Assembly: GCA_000375685.1 (NCBI GenBank)
Contig: AQVQ01000001.1
Coordinates: 1-43,826 of the forward strand
DNA from: a crenarchaeote SCGC AAA261-N23
GTDB taxonomy: Archaea > Thermoproteota > Thermoprotei > Gearchaeales > Gearchaeaceae
Reading direction: 5' to 3'
DNA length: 43,826 nt
Each line of letters starts with the position of its first letter. Positions within the stretch are counted from its first letter, which is position 1. A program made the translations under genes and the position numbers. Positions 16,042 through 25,542 of this stretch are shown here, in pieces. The notes below the pieces were generated by a model. The model was not told the DNA's origin, ran no database searches, and worked only from the letters and a program-made list of their open reading frames with translations.

Positions 16042-17645
16042 ATTTCATACCTGAATTTGCTTGTTGTGTAATCGTATAGCTTTTTCCATATGGTTCTATC
16101 GAGCAAAACAACTACAAGTACCATTATTATTAATGCGGCATAAAGCAAATTCAAGTTTCCTACGCTTGCAGCTTCATCTATAACTGCGCCTAGACCATTA
16201 ACAGAGTATACATTGTCACCTACTTGTATCCATTCAGCAACCATTAAAGCATTCCATGCACCCCCCACAGCTGTTATTGAACCAGTTATAAGTGCTGGAA
16301 GCAATGCGGGAAAATAAAATTTAGAGAACCTTTGTAAAGGAGAAAGATTTGAGAGAGACATGACTTCCTTGATATCAGCCGGCATAGATTCTATAGCTGA
16401 AAATACATTATAAAAAATATACCATATTGAACCTGAAATTATTACCAATATAGAGATTGCATCTATTTGAGGCCCAAAAACAAAAATCAACAAAGGTATG
16501 AAAAGAGGAGCAGGTATTGAAGCAACTATTAATATTATAGGAAGCAAAACTCTCTTAGCTAACTTATTCAATGCAACGAAAATTCCTAAAAAAAGGACAA
16601 GCATCATCAACGCCACCGATATAAGTATTCTTAAAGCTGAATATCCTGTAGCTAAAAGTAAGTTTATTAAAACTGGAGTCTGTAAAAGCAAGTTCAAAGC
16701 TTGACTGATAGGATAATAAATTAAATAAACAAAATACGCTACTATTGTTAATAGTAAAAAATAAAGAACAAACTTCAATAATTTTTTTATCGGAATTAAA
16801 ACCTTTTGTTTGGCATAATTCTCATTTATTTCCTCAGTTGTTAAGGTATAGGTAGGTTCTAAGTTTTGCTTTTTGACGAAAGGTGATATTGGAATTCTAG
16901 GAACTATTATTCTTCTAGCAAAAGAACGTATAGGTCTTGTTGTTCTAACGAATGTACTTATAAACCAAGGTGTTCTGTAGGTCTCTTCTGCTTTAAGTTC
17001 ATATTTAAACTTTTTTGCCCATTCATTTAAAGGTCTGAAAAATAAAACATGCGTAGCTATTATAGCTAGAATAAGAAAAACAAATGATAAGAGAAGATCG
17101 TTAATATCATTCATGCTGAATAAGTTAAAAATCAATGAACCTATTCCTAAAAGCTGGTATGTCGTTGTGCCTAAGCTAATTATCTCGGAAGATGATAAAA
17201 AGAAAAGTCCTATTGCCCAAGATATAGGAAAGTTTCCTATTACTTGAGACCATGAACTAGGAATGTAAATCTTGGATATTTTTTGAAAAATGTTTAAATT
17301 AGAAAGTTCTGCTTGCTCCATAATATAGGCTGGTATCGACCTAACAGATTCGTATACTGCAAAAATTAAATTCCATAATTCGCTTGTTATTATGAGAAAA
17401 ATAGCAGCCAATTCAGGACCGAGAGAAGGAACAAAATAAATAAAGAAATAGACCGCAACAGGAAAGAAGCCTAATATAGGAATTGATTGTAATATATCTA
17501 CAATTGGAATAATTATTTTTTCAGCTGTTTTGTTAATACCTGCTAAAATACCAACAAAGAATGAAATGACAACTGAAATAGCTAGACCTATGGCTAATCT
17601 TAACCATGATAAAGCAAGAGCGTATAATATCTCTAATATTGACAC
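16038..17645 (-). CDS. Duplicated ABC permease, anion transport type
   Basis: A 535-residue membrane protein made of two permease modules in one chain, each with the binding-protein-dependent inner-membrane fold. Module 1 (about 1-215) has IPILGFFPVAVYFFIYF and an EAA-like loop ESVRSIPAYIMEQAELSNLN; module 2 (about 290-535) has SIPAPLFIPLLIFVFGPQ and SAIESMPADIKEVMSLSNLS followed by PLQRF. A charged linker of about 70 residues joins them. This is the duplicated permease of COG4986. The fusion replaces the usual homodimer. Start is a GTG at 17645. A TATA-like TTATATTATAC lies about 35 bases upstream. Confidence 0.9.
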   Translation of the reverse strand: MSILEILYALALSWLRLAIGLAISVVISFFVGILAGINKTAEKIIIPIVDILQSIPILGFFPVAVYFFIYFVPSLGPELAAIFLIITSELWNLIFAVYESVRSIPAYIMEQAELSNLNIFQKISKIYIPSSWSQVIGNFPISWAIGLFFLSSSEIISLGTTTYQLLGIGSLIFNLFSMNDINDLLLSFVFLILAIIATHVLFFRPLNEWAKKFKYELKAEETYRTPWFISTFVRTTRPIRSFARRIIVPRIPISPFVKKQNLEPTYTLTTEEINENYAKQKVLIPIKKLLKFVLYFLLLTIVAYFVYLIYYPISQALNLLLQTPVLINLLLATGYSALRILISVALMMLVLFLGIFVALNKLAKRVLLPIILIVASIPAPLFIPLLIFVFGPQIDAISILVIISGSIWYIFYNVFSAIESMPADIKEVMSLSNLSPLQRFSKFYFPALLPALITGSITAVGGAWNALMVAEWIQVGDNVYSVNGLGAVIDEAASVGNLNLLYAALIIMVLVVVLLDRTIWKKLYDYTTSKFRYEI

Positions 17646-17907
17646 TGATTAGATATATATTAATGAAGTATAATATAACTCCTTTTCTAATGAAAATTTC
17701 TAAGTTTATCGTTCGCGGAAACTTAGATATTCCTTAAACTTAATAGAAATGAATTATTATAATCTTTGCTTTTTCAAATCGCATCCTGTTTTCTAATTAA
17801 TGTTCCTGATTTTTCAAATTTTTTATCTTTACAGACACAGTACTTGCTGAACTGCTTCGAAACCTAAGAGACCTAGGTTCTCCTGATAATTTGTAACTAA
17901 ATTTATC

Positions 17908-17948
17908 ATGACCTAGCCCCCTCCTAAACGGGCAGGCTTTCGTATTTA
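17908..17948 (-). mobile_element. Micro-copy of the IS200/IS605-type element (both tips only)
   Basis: About 41 bases: a right tip TGACCTAGCCCCCTCC joined directly to a left tip GGGCAGGCTTTCGTATTTAT. It lacks the whole interior. It sits in a 341-base gap between the ABC permease and the ZIP gene. The rest of that gap has a 7-base-stem hairpin at 17859-17880 (AACCTA/TAGGTT), the permease promoter and nothing else that I can identify. Confidence 0.4.
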
Positions 17949-17986
17949 TAAAATGGACCTAGAAATAATTTTCGAGTAATACGCTG

Positions 17987-18778
17987 CTATACTCCGCTTA
18001 TCGTAATTAATAAATCTGTTAGAGCGCTTACTAAAAACCCTAGAAAGATTCCCGACATGAACAAATGCCCACTTATTTGCCTTCTTCCAACATTATAAAG
18101 AATCAGTATAACATAAATTAAAGCCCCCCCTGCTATTGATAAAAAGAATATGTAAGTTAAAGTTGAGAAATACATGCTTCCTATTATTGTTCCTAAAAAT
18201 GTAGGAGCCCCGCCTAGAGTTAAAATACCTAAAATAAAAGCGTAATTTATTTTTTCTTTCATTCCAGTCAAAGGAGCAAGTATTCCAAATCCTTCTGTTG
18301 CATTGTGTGCACCAAAACCAACAATAAGAAGCAAGGCTAAACTTATTGCCCCTGAAGCATATGATTGCCCTATTGCAAGACCCTCACTTAAATTATGTAC
18401 CCCTATACCTAGTGCAATCATTGTGGCTAATCTACTTCTTAAGTTTGTCTCGGATTGATTTGGATTCATATATCTGCTTTCATAGTAAGCCAATCCTATT
18501 AGTCCTATGGCTAAACCTAGAAAAAGTATAGTTAGATCTTCTAAAGGAATAAACATTGATACATTTCCTTCAAATGCTGATTTTAAATCATCAACAGCAA
18601 TTTCCCATGTATCGGATATTATTTCTATCAATAAGAAAACTAAGATTCCTGCAGCTAAAGCATTCAAAAATCCTTTTGTTATATTGCCAATAGTTTTAGA
18701 AATAATAAGGGGAAAGCCTAAGAATATGGTAAACCCTGCTATTGCCCCTAAAGCAAGAAGTTGAATGAAGTCAACCAT
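17987..18778 (-). CDS. ZIP-family divalent metal transporter
   Basis: A 263-residue membrane protein with eight predicted helices. Helix 4 carries ALGIGVHNLSEGLAIGQSYA and helix 5 carries GFGAHNATEGFGI: the two H-N-x-x-E-G motifs that form the metal path in ZIP transporters. ZIP proteins move Zn, Fe or Mn into the cytoplasm. The metal preference is not readable. It lies 93 bases downstream of the membrane iron-sulfur protein gene on the same strand and could be co-transcribed with it. Confidence 0.9.
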   Translation of the reverse strand: MVDFIQLLALGAIAGFTIFLGFPLIISKTIGNITKGFLNALAAGILVFLLIEIISDTWEIAVDDLKSAFEGNVSMFIPLEDLTILFLGLAIGLIGLAYYESRYMNPNQSETNLRSRLATMIALGIGVHNLSEGLAIGQSYASGAISLALLLIVGFGAHNATEGFGILAPLTGMKEKINYAFILGILTLGGAPTFLGTIIGSMYFSTLTYIFFLSIAGGALIYVILILYNVGRRQISGHLFMSGIFLGFLVSALTDLLITISGV

Positions 18779-18871
18779 TTCTAATCACCGAATTTTGAAA
18801 CATATAAAATGAGAGTGTAGCTGAACATTGGTTTACATTAAATATTCCCATATTTTCTTTTTATAACACCG

Positions 18872-20890
18872 TTATAAATCTTTTCTCCTAAGATTTATAA
18901 ATTTATATGTATCAGATTTGATTAGAAATCTTTCCTTAAACCAATTCCTAAAATCATAGGCATACTCATTATCATAAGGGCATGCAGAGATGCAAAATCC
19001 ACATCCTATGCACTTATGCGACTTAAACTCACCCTCTTCAATAAATTTCTCAGGCATATCTGTTAAGCTTGTGGGACATGCCTTTGCACAATCCCATGTA
19101 GGGCATTTTGCACATACATCAATACTTTTCACCTTTAATTTAAAGAAACCCAATTTTCCAACATATTGGGCGAATAGGCCATAATGGCAAGAGCCTGTTG
19201 TTACACAAGAATATACACCAACAAAAGGTGTTAGAATAAATAGTATTTGTACTATAAAGTGAAAGTAAAATTCAGTAGTAAAATTCATTATATCTTCATT
19301 GTATAAACTTAAGTTTATGAAACCGACAGAGTTCAAATAAGATAATACAGCAGCGAAAATAACCCAAATCCATACAAAGTTACTTATAACTCTATATGCT
19401 TTATTTATTCTGCTTGTTGCAAACTTCTTTGCTACCTTGGCATTAGTGTTATAATATTTAAGCGAATCAAAAAATGTGCCTTGATAATAAGCTGCTATAT
19501 GGCATGTTACAGAACAAAGCCATTTTGGACCAAATAATATTGAAAGAGCGCCTGCACCGAAATAAGTTATTGCCAGAGCAATTAAAAAAGCAGGTGCAAC
19601 AGGGCCACTCGATCCAATACCATGAATATATCCTAAAAAAGGTATTGAAGGAAGCTGATCTTCTGAGAACAAAAAGTATGATGGTATGATTGTATAGAAA
19701 ACATACGCTAATACCAATAAAATAAGCCTGATTTTTGTTTCAATTTGCTTAACATCTTTTATTTTCAACAAAACCAATGCGCCAAACCAAAGGGCCATTG
19801 TCATAAAGCTACCTGCTGAATCCATTAGATAAATAAAGTAGATTATAAAGTTGTATAGAGAGTTTGCTAAGATTACGTAAAGATTACCTTGAAGCGGTGC
19901 AAGGGTAATGCCTTCCACGAAATCCTTTCCGTAAATTACAATATCGATCGCACCGCCCATGAATAACATCGAAACATAGGAAGTAACTAATATTGAAAAT
20001 ACCCACCATGGCTTAAACAACCAGATAAATTTCTTAGAAAGTATGAATTTTGACCTGTTAACTATGTAGAAAAAGTAAAGTGACATTTCAGCGATGAGTG
20101 ATAAAGCTAATATTGTAGCGTTACCATCTACCATCCACTCGTAAATTCCACCCATCATGAAAGCAAAGATTATGAATAGAATGAGCAAGTAGTTCGAGAA
20201 TTCCTGATTAACTTCCTTAGTTTTATACAGGTCATGTAAAATGAGTATAAACAAAATGGTCATAACAACAGAACCTACAACTGTACTCAAATTCATCCAC
20301 AAATCTGAACTTATTGCTGTTGGTGTAAATATCATGATTAATGCTTGGAACAGGGCAACGATTAAAAAACCTCTGAAAGTCCCTTTTTTAAGTAAATATG
20401 TTGTAAGAATCATTTCAGTTCCCATAGGAAATATGAACCAATAAGAATTGATAACGTTGGCAAACAAAGTTAAAGGAGAACTTAGCATTAAATTAATACT
20501 ATAAAGATCAGGCTGTGTTATCAATCCAAATGCCCATCCCATGAAAAATTCATTGACTAATACAAGAAAAATTAAAGCCGTAATACTCTTTCTTTTTATA
20601 GGTTTTCCCCTTTCCTCACCTATCAAACTTGAAAGAATTGGGATTGCAGCGATCCACATAACAAGTTGGTTAAATCCAATTGCAATCCAAAGATTTTGAA
20701 AACTTGGCTGAAGATAATAAATTGTTGCTCCTACAAACATTGAGGCCATCATGGCCAAAACAAATATATTTATAGCGTATCTCAAGTAAGATTTAGCTTG
20801 TTCAAACCACTTCACGGAATATGCAATATAAACAGCCATTAAGGCTGCAATGATTATAAGAGGTAAATTTATCATCAAGTCAAATTCCAT
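18872..20890 (-). CDS. Polytopic membrane protein with C-terminal 4Fe-4S ferredoxin domain
   Basis: A 672-residue protein with about 14 membrane helices and a cytoplasmic iron-sulfur domain at the end. It has KWLCSVTCHIAAYYQGTF and VYSCVTTGSCHYGLFAQYVG in membrane-proximal loops, reminiscent of the NapH/CcoG fold, then two cluster motifs: VCAKCPTWDCAKACP (C-x2-C-x4-C-x3-CP) and HKCIGCGFCISACP (C-x2-C-x2-C-x3-CP). It probably passes electrons between a soluble iron-sulfur protein and the quinone pool. A partner role for the FdhF-like enzyme is an inference from proximity (5 kb). ATG 20890 is taken as start; a GTG at 20893 directly precedes it. A TTTTTTTAAAC box lies about 30 bases upstream. 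Confidence 0.75.
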   Translation of the reverse strand: MEFDLMINLPLIIIAALMAVYIAYSVKWFEQAKSYLRYAINIFVLAMMASMFVGATIYYLQPSFQNLWIAIGFNQLVMWIAAIPILSSLIGEERGKPIKRKSITALIFLVLVNEFFMGWAFGLITQPDLYSINLMLSSPLTLFANVINSYWFIFPMGTEMILTTYLLKKGTFRGFLIVALFQALIMIFTPTAISSDLWMNLSTVVGSVVMTILFILILHDLYKTKEVNQEFSNYLLILFIIFAFMMGGIYEWMVDGNATILALSLIAEMSLYFFYIVNRSKFILSKKFIWLFKPWWVFSILVTSYVSMLFMGGAIDIVIYGKDFVEGITLAPLQGNLYVILANSLYNFIIYFIYLMDSAGSFMTMALWFGALVLLKIKDVKQIETKIRLILLVLAYVFYTIIPSYFLFSEDQLPSIPFLGYIHGIGSSGPVAPAFLIALAITYFGAGALSILFGPKWLCSVTCHIAAYYQGTFFDSLKYYNTNAKVAKKFATSRINKAYRVISNFVWIWVIFAAVLSYLNSVGFINLSLYNEDIMNFTTEFYFHFIVQILFILTPFVGVYSCVTTGSCHYGLFAQYVGKLGFFKLKVKSIDVCAKCPTWDCAKACPTSLTDMPEKFIEEGEFKSHKCIGCGFCISACPYDNEYAYDFRNWFKERFLIKSDTYKFINLRRKDL

Positions 20891-20993
20891 CACTGAATAT
20901 TAATTCTTTGTGTTTAAAAAAAGTAATATCGGATATTATTATATGCAAATTTATGTATGGTAAATTTTAAATCGAGATGATATTTAAAATCCG

Positions 20994-21560
20994 ATGGATA
21001 TAAGGTTTAAAAGATATACCGCTGATTTTTTAGTTGCTGTTTTGTTTATAGTCATCTTTGTTAATCCCTATGTAGAAAATTTAATGTACTATGATCCATT
21101 ACTTTATATGTTATCACATTATTCAATTTATGCTGCAGGACTTATTTTGGGCTATAGATTTCTTAAAACAAACCAAATTTACTTTTATCTAGGCATTGTT
21201 CCTGCAGCAATTTGGCATCTGCCTTATCCTTTTATTTTAGGCGCCTCTAACTTTTATTACAGATTGCTTTCAGAAGTCACTTTATTCTTTGGAGGAATAA
21301 GCACTGGAAGTTCTATAAACTCTGTAAGTTTTAAAACTAAAATAACCTTCTTAACCTTATGGATGGTAGGAGATACATACTTATCTATTTTATTCCTTTT
21401 GGGAACTAAAGAGTACACGAAGTTGGTTTATAACTTCTCTTATTATCTTCCCCAACAGCTCCCTATAGTAGGAATTTCAATGCTTATACTAATGAACTTA
21501 GTAATCGCATATGTTATATACGTTTATGTGAAAAGTTACCTGAGACATGGATATACATGA
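20994..21560 (+). CDS. Small membrane protein, DUF1404-like
   Basis: A 188-residue protein with about five to six hydrophobic segments (first near residues 9-27), a conserved-looking LSHYSIYAAGLILGYRF segment and AAIWHLPYPFILGAS. Composition and layout resemble the DUF1404 membrane proteins, which are largely confined to Sulfolobales and have no known function; I am only moderately sure of this assignment. It is divergent from the iron-sulfur membrane protein, with 103 bases between starts. A TTTTAAATC box lies about 26 bases before the ATG. Confidence 0.65.
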   Translation: MDIRFKRYTADFLVAVLFIVIFVNPYVENLMYYDPLLYMLSHYSIYAAGLILGYRFLKTNQIYFYLGIVPAAIWHLPYPFILGASNFYYRLLSEVTLFFGGISTGSSINSVSFKTKITFLTLWMVGDTYLSILFLLGTKEYTKLVYNFSYYLPQQLPIVGISMLILMNLVIAYVIYVYVKSYLRHGYT

Positions 21561-21727
21561 ACTTTGAATTAAGAGATTTTTTACTACCTATTTAAGTAAA
21601 ACTTATTGAACTTTCCTTTCTTAATAATAACCTTAAGCGGACTTAGTTTATCTTGCGAAGTAAAAAATTGTGTAATTATGTACAGATTTAATCATGTTTG
21701 CTCTAATGAGACTTTACTCTAATTCTT

Positions 21728-22080
21728 CTGACCTCCTCCCCACCCTAGAAGGGTGAGGGTTCCCTTTTAGAGTAGCTCAAAGGTTTCCAGCATTGATTCG
21801 TAGCTACATGTCTCATTTGCTGGACAGTCGGGAGGATCAGAGCTTCCCCCATTTTATCTGGTCCTAAAAAGAAACCTTCATTAAAAGGGTTGCCAGCCCT
21901 GTATCTGGATTCTATTAAGAATCCTTCATTCAATAATTGCAACGCTGAATGCTCCTTCCTAAGTCCCATAATGCCCTCTATCGAGCTTAGGAAGAGCGTC
22001 ACTGAATTTCCTAAAAAAATTTAAATTTTAATTATTTAAGCCTTTTCATCCCCGCCATAAATGACGAGGCTTTCATTTAT
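21728..22080 (-). mobile_element. IS200/IS605-derived non-autonomous element, copy D
   Basis: A 353-base minus-strand element bounded by CTGA (21728-21731) and followed by GTAA (22081-22084). It is one of the best-preserved copies: left-end hairpin (CCTCG/CGGGG around 22050-22075), AT-rich run, long stem (CTTCCTAAG pairing with CTTAGGAAGG), the palindrome GGATTCTATTAAGAATCC, the AGGG/CCCT stem, the CCAGCA/TGCTGG stem enclosing GTAGCTAC, and the right-end CACCCT/AGGGTG hairpin. An 85-codon frame (21745-22002) is open on the minus strand, but other copies break it, so it is probably not coding. Its end resembles the C terminus of Sulfolobus TnpB proteins (QMRHVATNQ). Confidence 0.8.
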
Positions 22081-22198
22081 GTAAAAAATATCATAAATAG
22101 CCGAATTGGTATAAATAATTTTTTAATTCTTTTAGTTCAAACAAAAATAATAGAATCTGAATAATATTGATGCTATAAAGATGAAAAGTTGATGAAAG

Positions 22199-22999
22199 TT
22201 ATAACCTAGTACTTTGTATATATATATTTGAACACTGTATTCTGTTTAATTGCCTTAAATTCAATTTCAATGCTATAGCCGTCACAGATGGTAAAATTAT
22301 GTAAAGAGAAAATAAAGTCCAATAACCTACAGGAGTAAGCAAAATACCCAATGCAATGGATGGAAGAAATATAGTAATTAAGTAAGGTATAGATAAGCAG
22401 CATGTACTTCCACTAATCACGCCGAAAAGAGGTAATAGAGCTATATATTTAAAGCTTTTACCTAAAGAAAATAATTCTAAGGCCCTTATTATATTTGAAG
22501 AAACCAAGAAAGCAACTATTAATCCTAAAACAATGCTGTAAAAGGATAGTATAATTCCGAAGTAGGGAGGAGTAATTATTGCTATTACAGGATTATAGGT
22601 TAAAGTAATCAAAGCTCCGAAGAAATCTGAATTTATAATAGGATTTAATGCGAAGGATATTCTAAAATCGCTTACTTTAATGTTTCCTGGGAAAAGGAAA
22701 AGAAGTAAAGCTTCCAAGGCAATACTATACACAAAATAATGGATTACCAGGTATACTCCTAAAATAGTTATTGCGAGTTTCCTTTTATAAGCCCCAAAAA
22801 TGATTTCGATCGTGTCTTTTAAAGGAAACTGGAATACAGCAAGAGAGAAAATTGCCCAAAATAAGGTAATTAAAATCAATGTCTCTACTGCATATTCTAC
22901 TTCATTCAAATATGATAAAATTATATAAATTGATGCTAAGATAGCAATGTAAAAGCTAAGGAGTACCTTTGAATTCACAAAAGAAAATTCCTTAACCAT
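22199..22999 (-). CDS. Multi-spanning membrane protein, function unknown
   Basis: A 266-residue protein with about seven membrane segments. A notable loop is LPLFGVISGSTCCLSIPYLI, with a vicinal Cys pair inside a membrane-proximal turn, and the segment ALELFSLGKSFKYIALLPLF before it. I do not recognise the family. The start ATG 22999 is the first in the frame. It is divergent from the GNAT gene, with 53 bases between starts; that gap holds a perfect 16-base palindrome. Confidence 0.6.
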   Translation of the reverse strand: MVKEFSFVNSKVLLSFYIAILASIYIILSYLNEVEYAVETLILITLFWAIFSLAVFQFPLKDTIEIIFGAYKRKLAITILGVYLVIHYFVYSIALEALLLFLFPGNIKVSDFRISFALNPIINSDFFGALITLTYNPVIAIITPPYFGIILSFYSIVLGLIVAFLVSSNIIRALELFSLGKSFKYIALLPLFGVISGSTCCLSIPYLITIFLPSIALGILLTPVGYWTLFSLYIILPSVTAIALKLNLRQLNRIQCSNIYIQSTRL

Positions 23000-23021
23000 T
23001 TATTTAAATTAAATACACAAG

Positions 23022-23037
23022 ATTGAATTAATTCAAT
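23022..23037. promoter_or_regulatory. Perfect 16-base palindrome between divergent genes
   Basis: ATTGAATTAATTCAAT, perfectly symmetric. Its centre is 30 bases from the ATG of the membrane protein gene (22999) and 24 bases from the ATG of the GNAT gene (23053). It could be an operator, an AT-rich promoter core used in both directions, or chance in AT-rich DNA. Confidence 0.3.
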
Positions 23038-23052
23038 TACAAATATAGATTG

Positions 23053-23907
23053 ATGGAAGTTAAAATATTTCCTACGAATGCGCCTGAATTACTAAAAGAA
23101 GGAGTAAATATCATTTCAAAATCATGGGGAAGCAATGATTTTGCCACTTTTCTTAAAGATCTCTTAGTAGCAATAACTCATAATGGAGGTTTAGCTCTTA
23201 TAGCTTATCATGGAAATGAAATGGTGGGTTTTTCCTTTGCTATAAGAGCTTTTAGAAAGGGAAAGTATTATTTATATTCTCACCAAACAGGGGTAATTCC
23301 GGAATATAGGAATTCAGAGATAGGTTATCAATTAAAATTAAAGCAGAGAGAATGGGCGATTCAGAATAATATAGATTTAATTTCATGGACCTTCGATCCA
23401 CTACAGGGTCTAAATTCTAGATTTAATTTGCACAAATTAGGAGTCATTGTTAGAGTTTATCATAGAAACCATTATGGCATAATGACAGATGCGCTGAATA
23501 AAGGAATGCCCTCAGACAGATTTGTAGCGGAATGGTACATAAATACTGACCATGTAAAAAAGAGATTGAACAAAGTTTTTGAGAAATACAAGGCTGAGAA
23601 AAGCGCTATTAAAACAAGGGAAAAAAACGGTTATAGGATTGTAGAAGATATCGATTTAAGTATTGATGATGAGAACTTTCTTATCGAAATTCCTTATGAT
23701 ATTAATCTTATTAAAAAGAAAGATATGGAAGAAGCTTTGAGATGGAGAAAGCTAACTGCAGAAGTTTACATAAAGTATTTTAAGTCTGGATATTTACTCA
23801 TTGATTCAATCACCACAGATAATAGGAATTTCCAAATAGCGACTAAAACTATTCCAGCCGGCATAGAAAAAGAAAGCATTTTTTCAGATTTACTTAACGA
23901 AGGGTAA
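23053..23907 (+). CDS. GNAT-family acetyltransferase-like protein (COG3375 type)
   Basis: A 284-residue protein with an N-terminal GNAT fold: ALIAYHGNEMVGFSFAIRAF (strands 2-3), YSHQTGVIPEYRNSEIGYQL followed by KLKQRE (acetyl-CoA loop and helix 3), then ISWTFDPLQGLNSRFNLHKLG and VIVRVYHRNHYG. This FDPL..LN..FN..KLG pattern is typical of the predicted GNAT proteins of COG3375, whose substrates are unknown. The RNSEIG acetyl-CoA loop is looser than the canonical RxxGxG, so activity is not certain. The ATG at 23053 is taken rather than the TTG at 23050. Confidence 0.8.
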   Translation: MEVKIFPTNAPELLKEGVNIISKSWGSNDFATFLKDLLVAITHNGGLALIAYHGNEMVGFSFAIRAFRKGKYYLYSHQTGVIPEYRNSEIGYQLKLKQREWAIQNNIDLISWTFDPLQGLNSRFNLHKLGVIVRVYHRNHYGIMTDALNKGMPSDRFVAEWYINTDHVKKRLNKVFEKYKAEKSAIKTREKNGYRIVEDIDLSIDDENFLIEIPYDINLIKKKDMEEALRWRKLTAEVYIKYFKSGYLLIDSITTDNRNFQIATKTIPAGIEKESIFSDLLNEG

Positions 23908-24120
23908 GAATGTTAGAAAAACAAAATTGGTATTAGATCCATAATAGTCTTTCTAATTTTAAACTAATTATCAGAAGCGGACAATTTCATCATAGATTCA
24001 GTCTGTGGAGTTTCCTTCCTTAAATATATATTATAGCTCGAAATATTTCAAAGTAATTTAACAAAAGATGGGATATTGTATCCCTCAAAAATATATACAT
24101 TAAGGATAAAGAGAGAATTA

Positions 24121-24469
24121 CTGACATCCTCCCCACCCTAGAAGGGTTAGGGTTTCAACTTCTAGAGTAGTTCATAAGTTCCCAGCATTTATTCGGAGCT
24201 ACAACTCGCACTTGCTGGACATTGGAAGGATCAGAGCTTCCCCATGCAATCTGGTCCTAATAAGGAGCCTTCATATAAAGGGTTGCCATCTCAAAATCTG
24301 GATTCTAAAAAGAATCTTTCATTCAATAAAAATACTGAACGCTTCTTAATAAGTCCCATCATTCCCTCAATCAAGCTTAGGAGGAGCGTTACTGAATTTC
24401 CTAAAAATTCTTATAAAATAAATGTTTAAGTCTATTCATCCCGCCATAAATAGCGATGCTCTCATTTAT
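24121..24469 (-). mobile_element. IS200/IS605-derived non-autonomous element, copy E
   Basis: A 349-base minus-strand element with CTGA at 24121-24124 and GTAA at 24470-24473 just outside its left end. All blocks of copy D can be followed, with more base changes in the long stem (one arm CTCCTCCTAAG, the other decayed). It lies in a 754-base gap (23908-24661) between the GNAT and nitroreductase genes; outside the element this gap is AT-rich and shows only a promoter-like stretch before the nitroreductase start. Confidence 0.75.
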
Positions 24470-24661
24470 GTAATATAAGGGAATTCTCTTTAAAGTTTCT
24501 AGAATTTAGGATTAAAATGAATCTATAAAGCTTTTCTTTAAAATTTATAGAAAAAGTTAAATAGAAATAGCTTGACAAATTAAAAGAATAAATTTCTTAC
24601 GTGCGAAAACCGAGTTTTGTATTATTAAAATTAATATATTCCATGTAGGAAGAAATGATAA

Positions 24662-25180
24662 ATGAGCGTTTTTGATCATGTTAAAACGAAGCTAGATTTC
24701 AGAGAATTTTCAGAAAAAGAGGTTCCTAAAGATATCAAGTTGAAAATTCTTGAAGCTGCAAGATACTCAAGTAGCGGCATAAATTCGCAACATTGGAGAT
24801 TCATTTTAGTTCAAGATAAAGAGAACTTGAAAAAACTTGCTGATGACAGCACAACAGGAAAATGGGTAGCTAAAGCTAATTTTGCAATTATAGTCGTTAC
24901 AAATCCAAAATATAACTTCCATTTAATAGATGCAGGAAGAGTTGCACAGAACATGCAGCTTGTTGCTTGGGAAAACGGGGTCATTTCTTGCATCTTCACC
25001 GGTTTTAAAGAAGACCAGCTTAAAAAAGACTTTAACATTCCAAATGATCTCAAACCATCCGTTGTAATTGGATTTGGTTATCCACCGAGAAAGATTATAG
25101 GCAAAAAGAATAGGAAACCTTTAGAAGAATTGGTTTTTATTGAGAAGTATGATAATAAATTAGACTTACAAAAATTTTAA
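24662..25180 (+). CDS. Nitroreductase-family flavoprotein
   Basis: A 172-residue protein of the nitroreductase fold: LDFREFSEKEVPKDIKLKIL (FMN phosphate region with the Arg), EAARYSSSGINSQHWRFILV, AGRVAQNMQLVAWENGVISC and PSVVIGFGYPPRK near the end. Members bind FMN and reduce quinones, nitro compounds or flavins with NAD(P)H. The short length (172 against about 200) reflects a compact lid, as in many archaeal members. It starts at ATG 24662 and stands alone between element copies E and F. Specific substrate unknown. Confidence 0.88.
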   Translation: MSVFDHVKTKLDFREFSEKEVPKDIKLKILEAARYSSSGINSQHWRFILVQDKENLKKLADDSTTGKWVAKANFAIIVVTNPKYNFHLIDAGRVAQNMQLVAWENGVISCIFTGFKEDQLKKDFNIPNDLKPSVVIGFGYPPRKIIGKKNRKPLEELVFIEKYDNKLDLQKF

Positions 25181-25308
25181 TGATCTTTTATTAAAGAAAG
25201 ATTTATTTTTTATTAAAACTTAGTTTCTTAAAAATATTCTATATTTAATTATTCATCAAATAATTCTATAGTATAAAACTGTACTAAATTCAATTAAAAG
25301 TTAGATTC

Positions 25309-25346
25309 TTACCTTCTCCCCTAAATGATGAAGGCTTTCAATAGTT
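25309..25346 (-). mobile_element. Micro-copy of the IS200/IS605-type element (both tips only)
   Basis: About 38 bases: a right-tip-like TTACCTTCTCCCC directly joined to a left-tip-like GATGAAGGCTTTCAATAGTT, followed by GTAA (25347-25350). It lies in a 362-base gap (25181-25542) that is otherwise AT-rich and without a recognisable gene; some of it may be decayed MFS sequence. Confidence 0.4.
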
Positions 25347-25542
25347 GTAAGCAGTTCCATTTATTAAGATGAATGATGATCAGCTCTTGATATTAATGGA
25401 TTTGGTAAATATTGTGGAGATGATTATTTTCTAACCCTACCATGTTGAATGATAACTTAGCAACAGTAAATAAGTATATAAAAAAGTGTCAACCATAGAT
25501 AAAGCTAAGCCAACCGTTTCTAATTGAAAGTTAATACAATTA

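Noticed and set aside
21745..22002. 85-codon open frame inside element copy D as a protein gene
   Set aside because: The frame is broken in the other copies of the same element, and the sequence is explained by hairpins and by the remnant of the TnpB 3' end.
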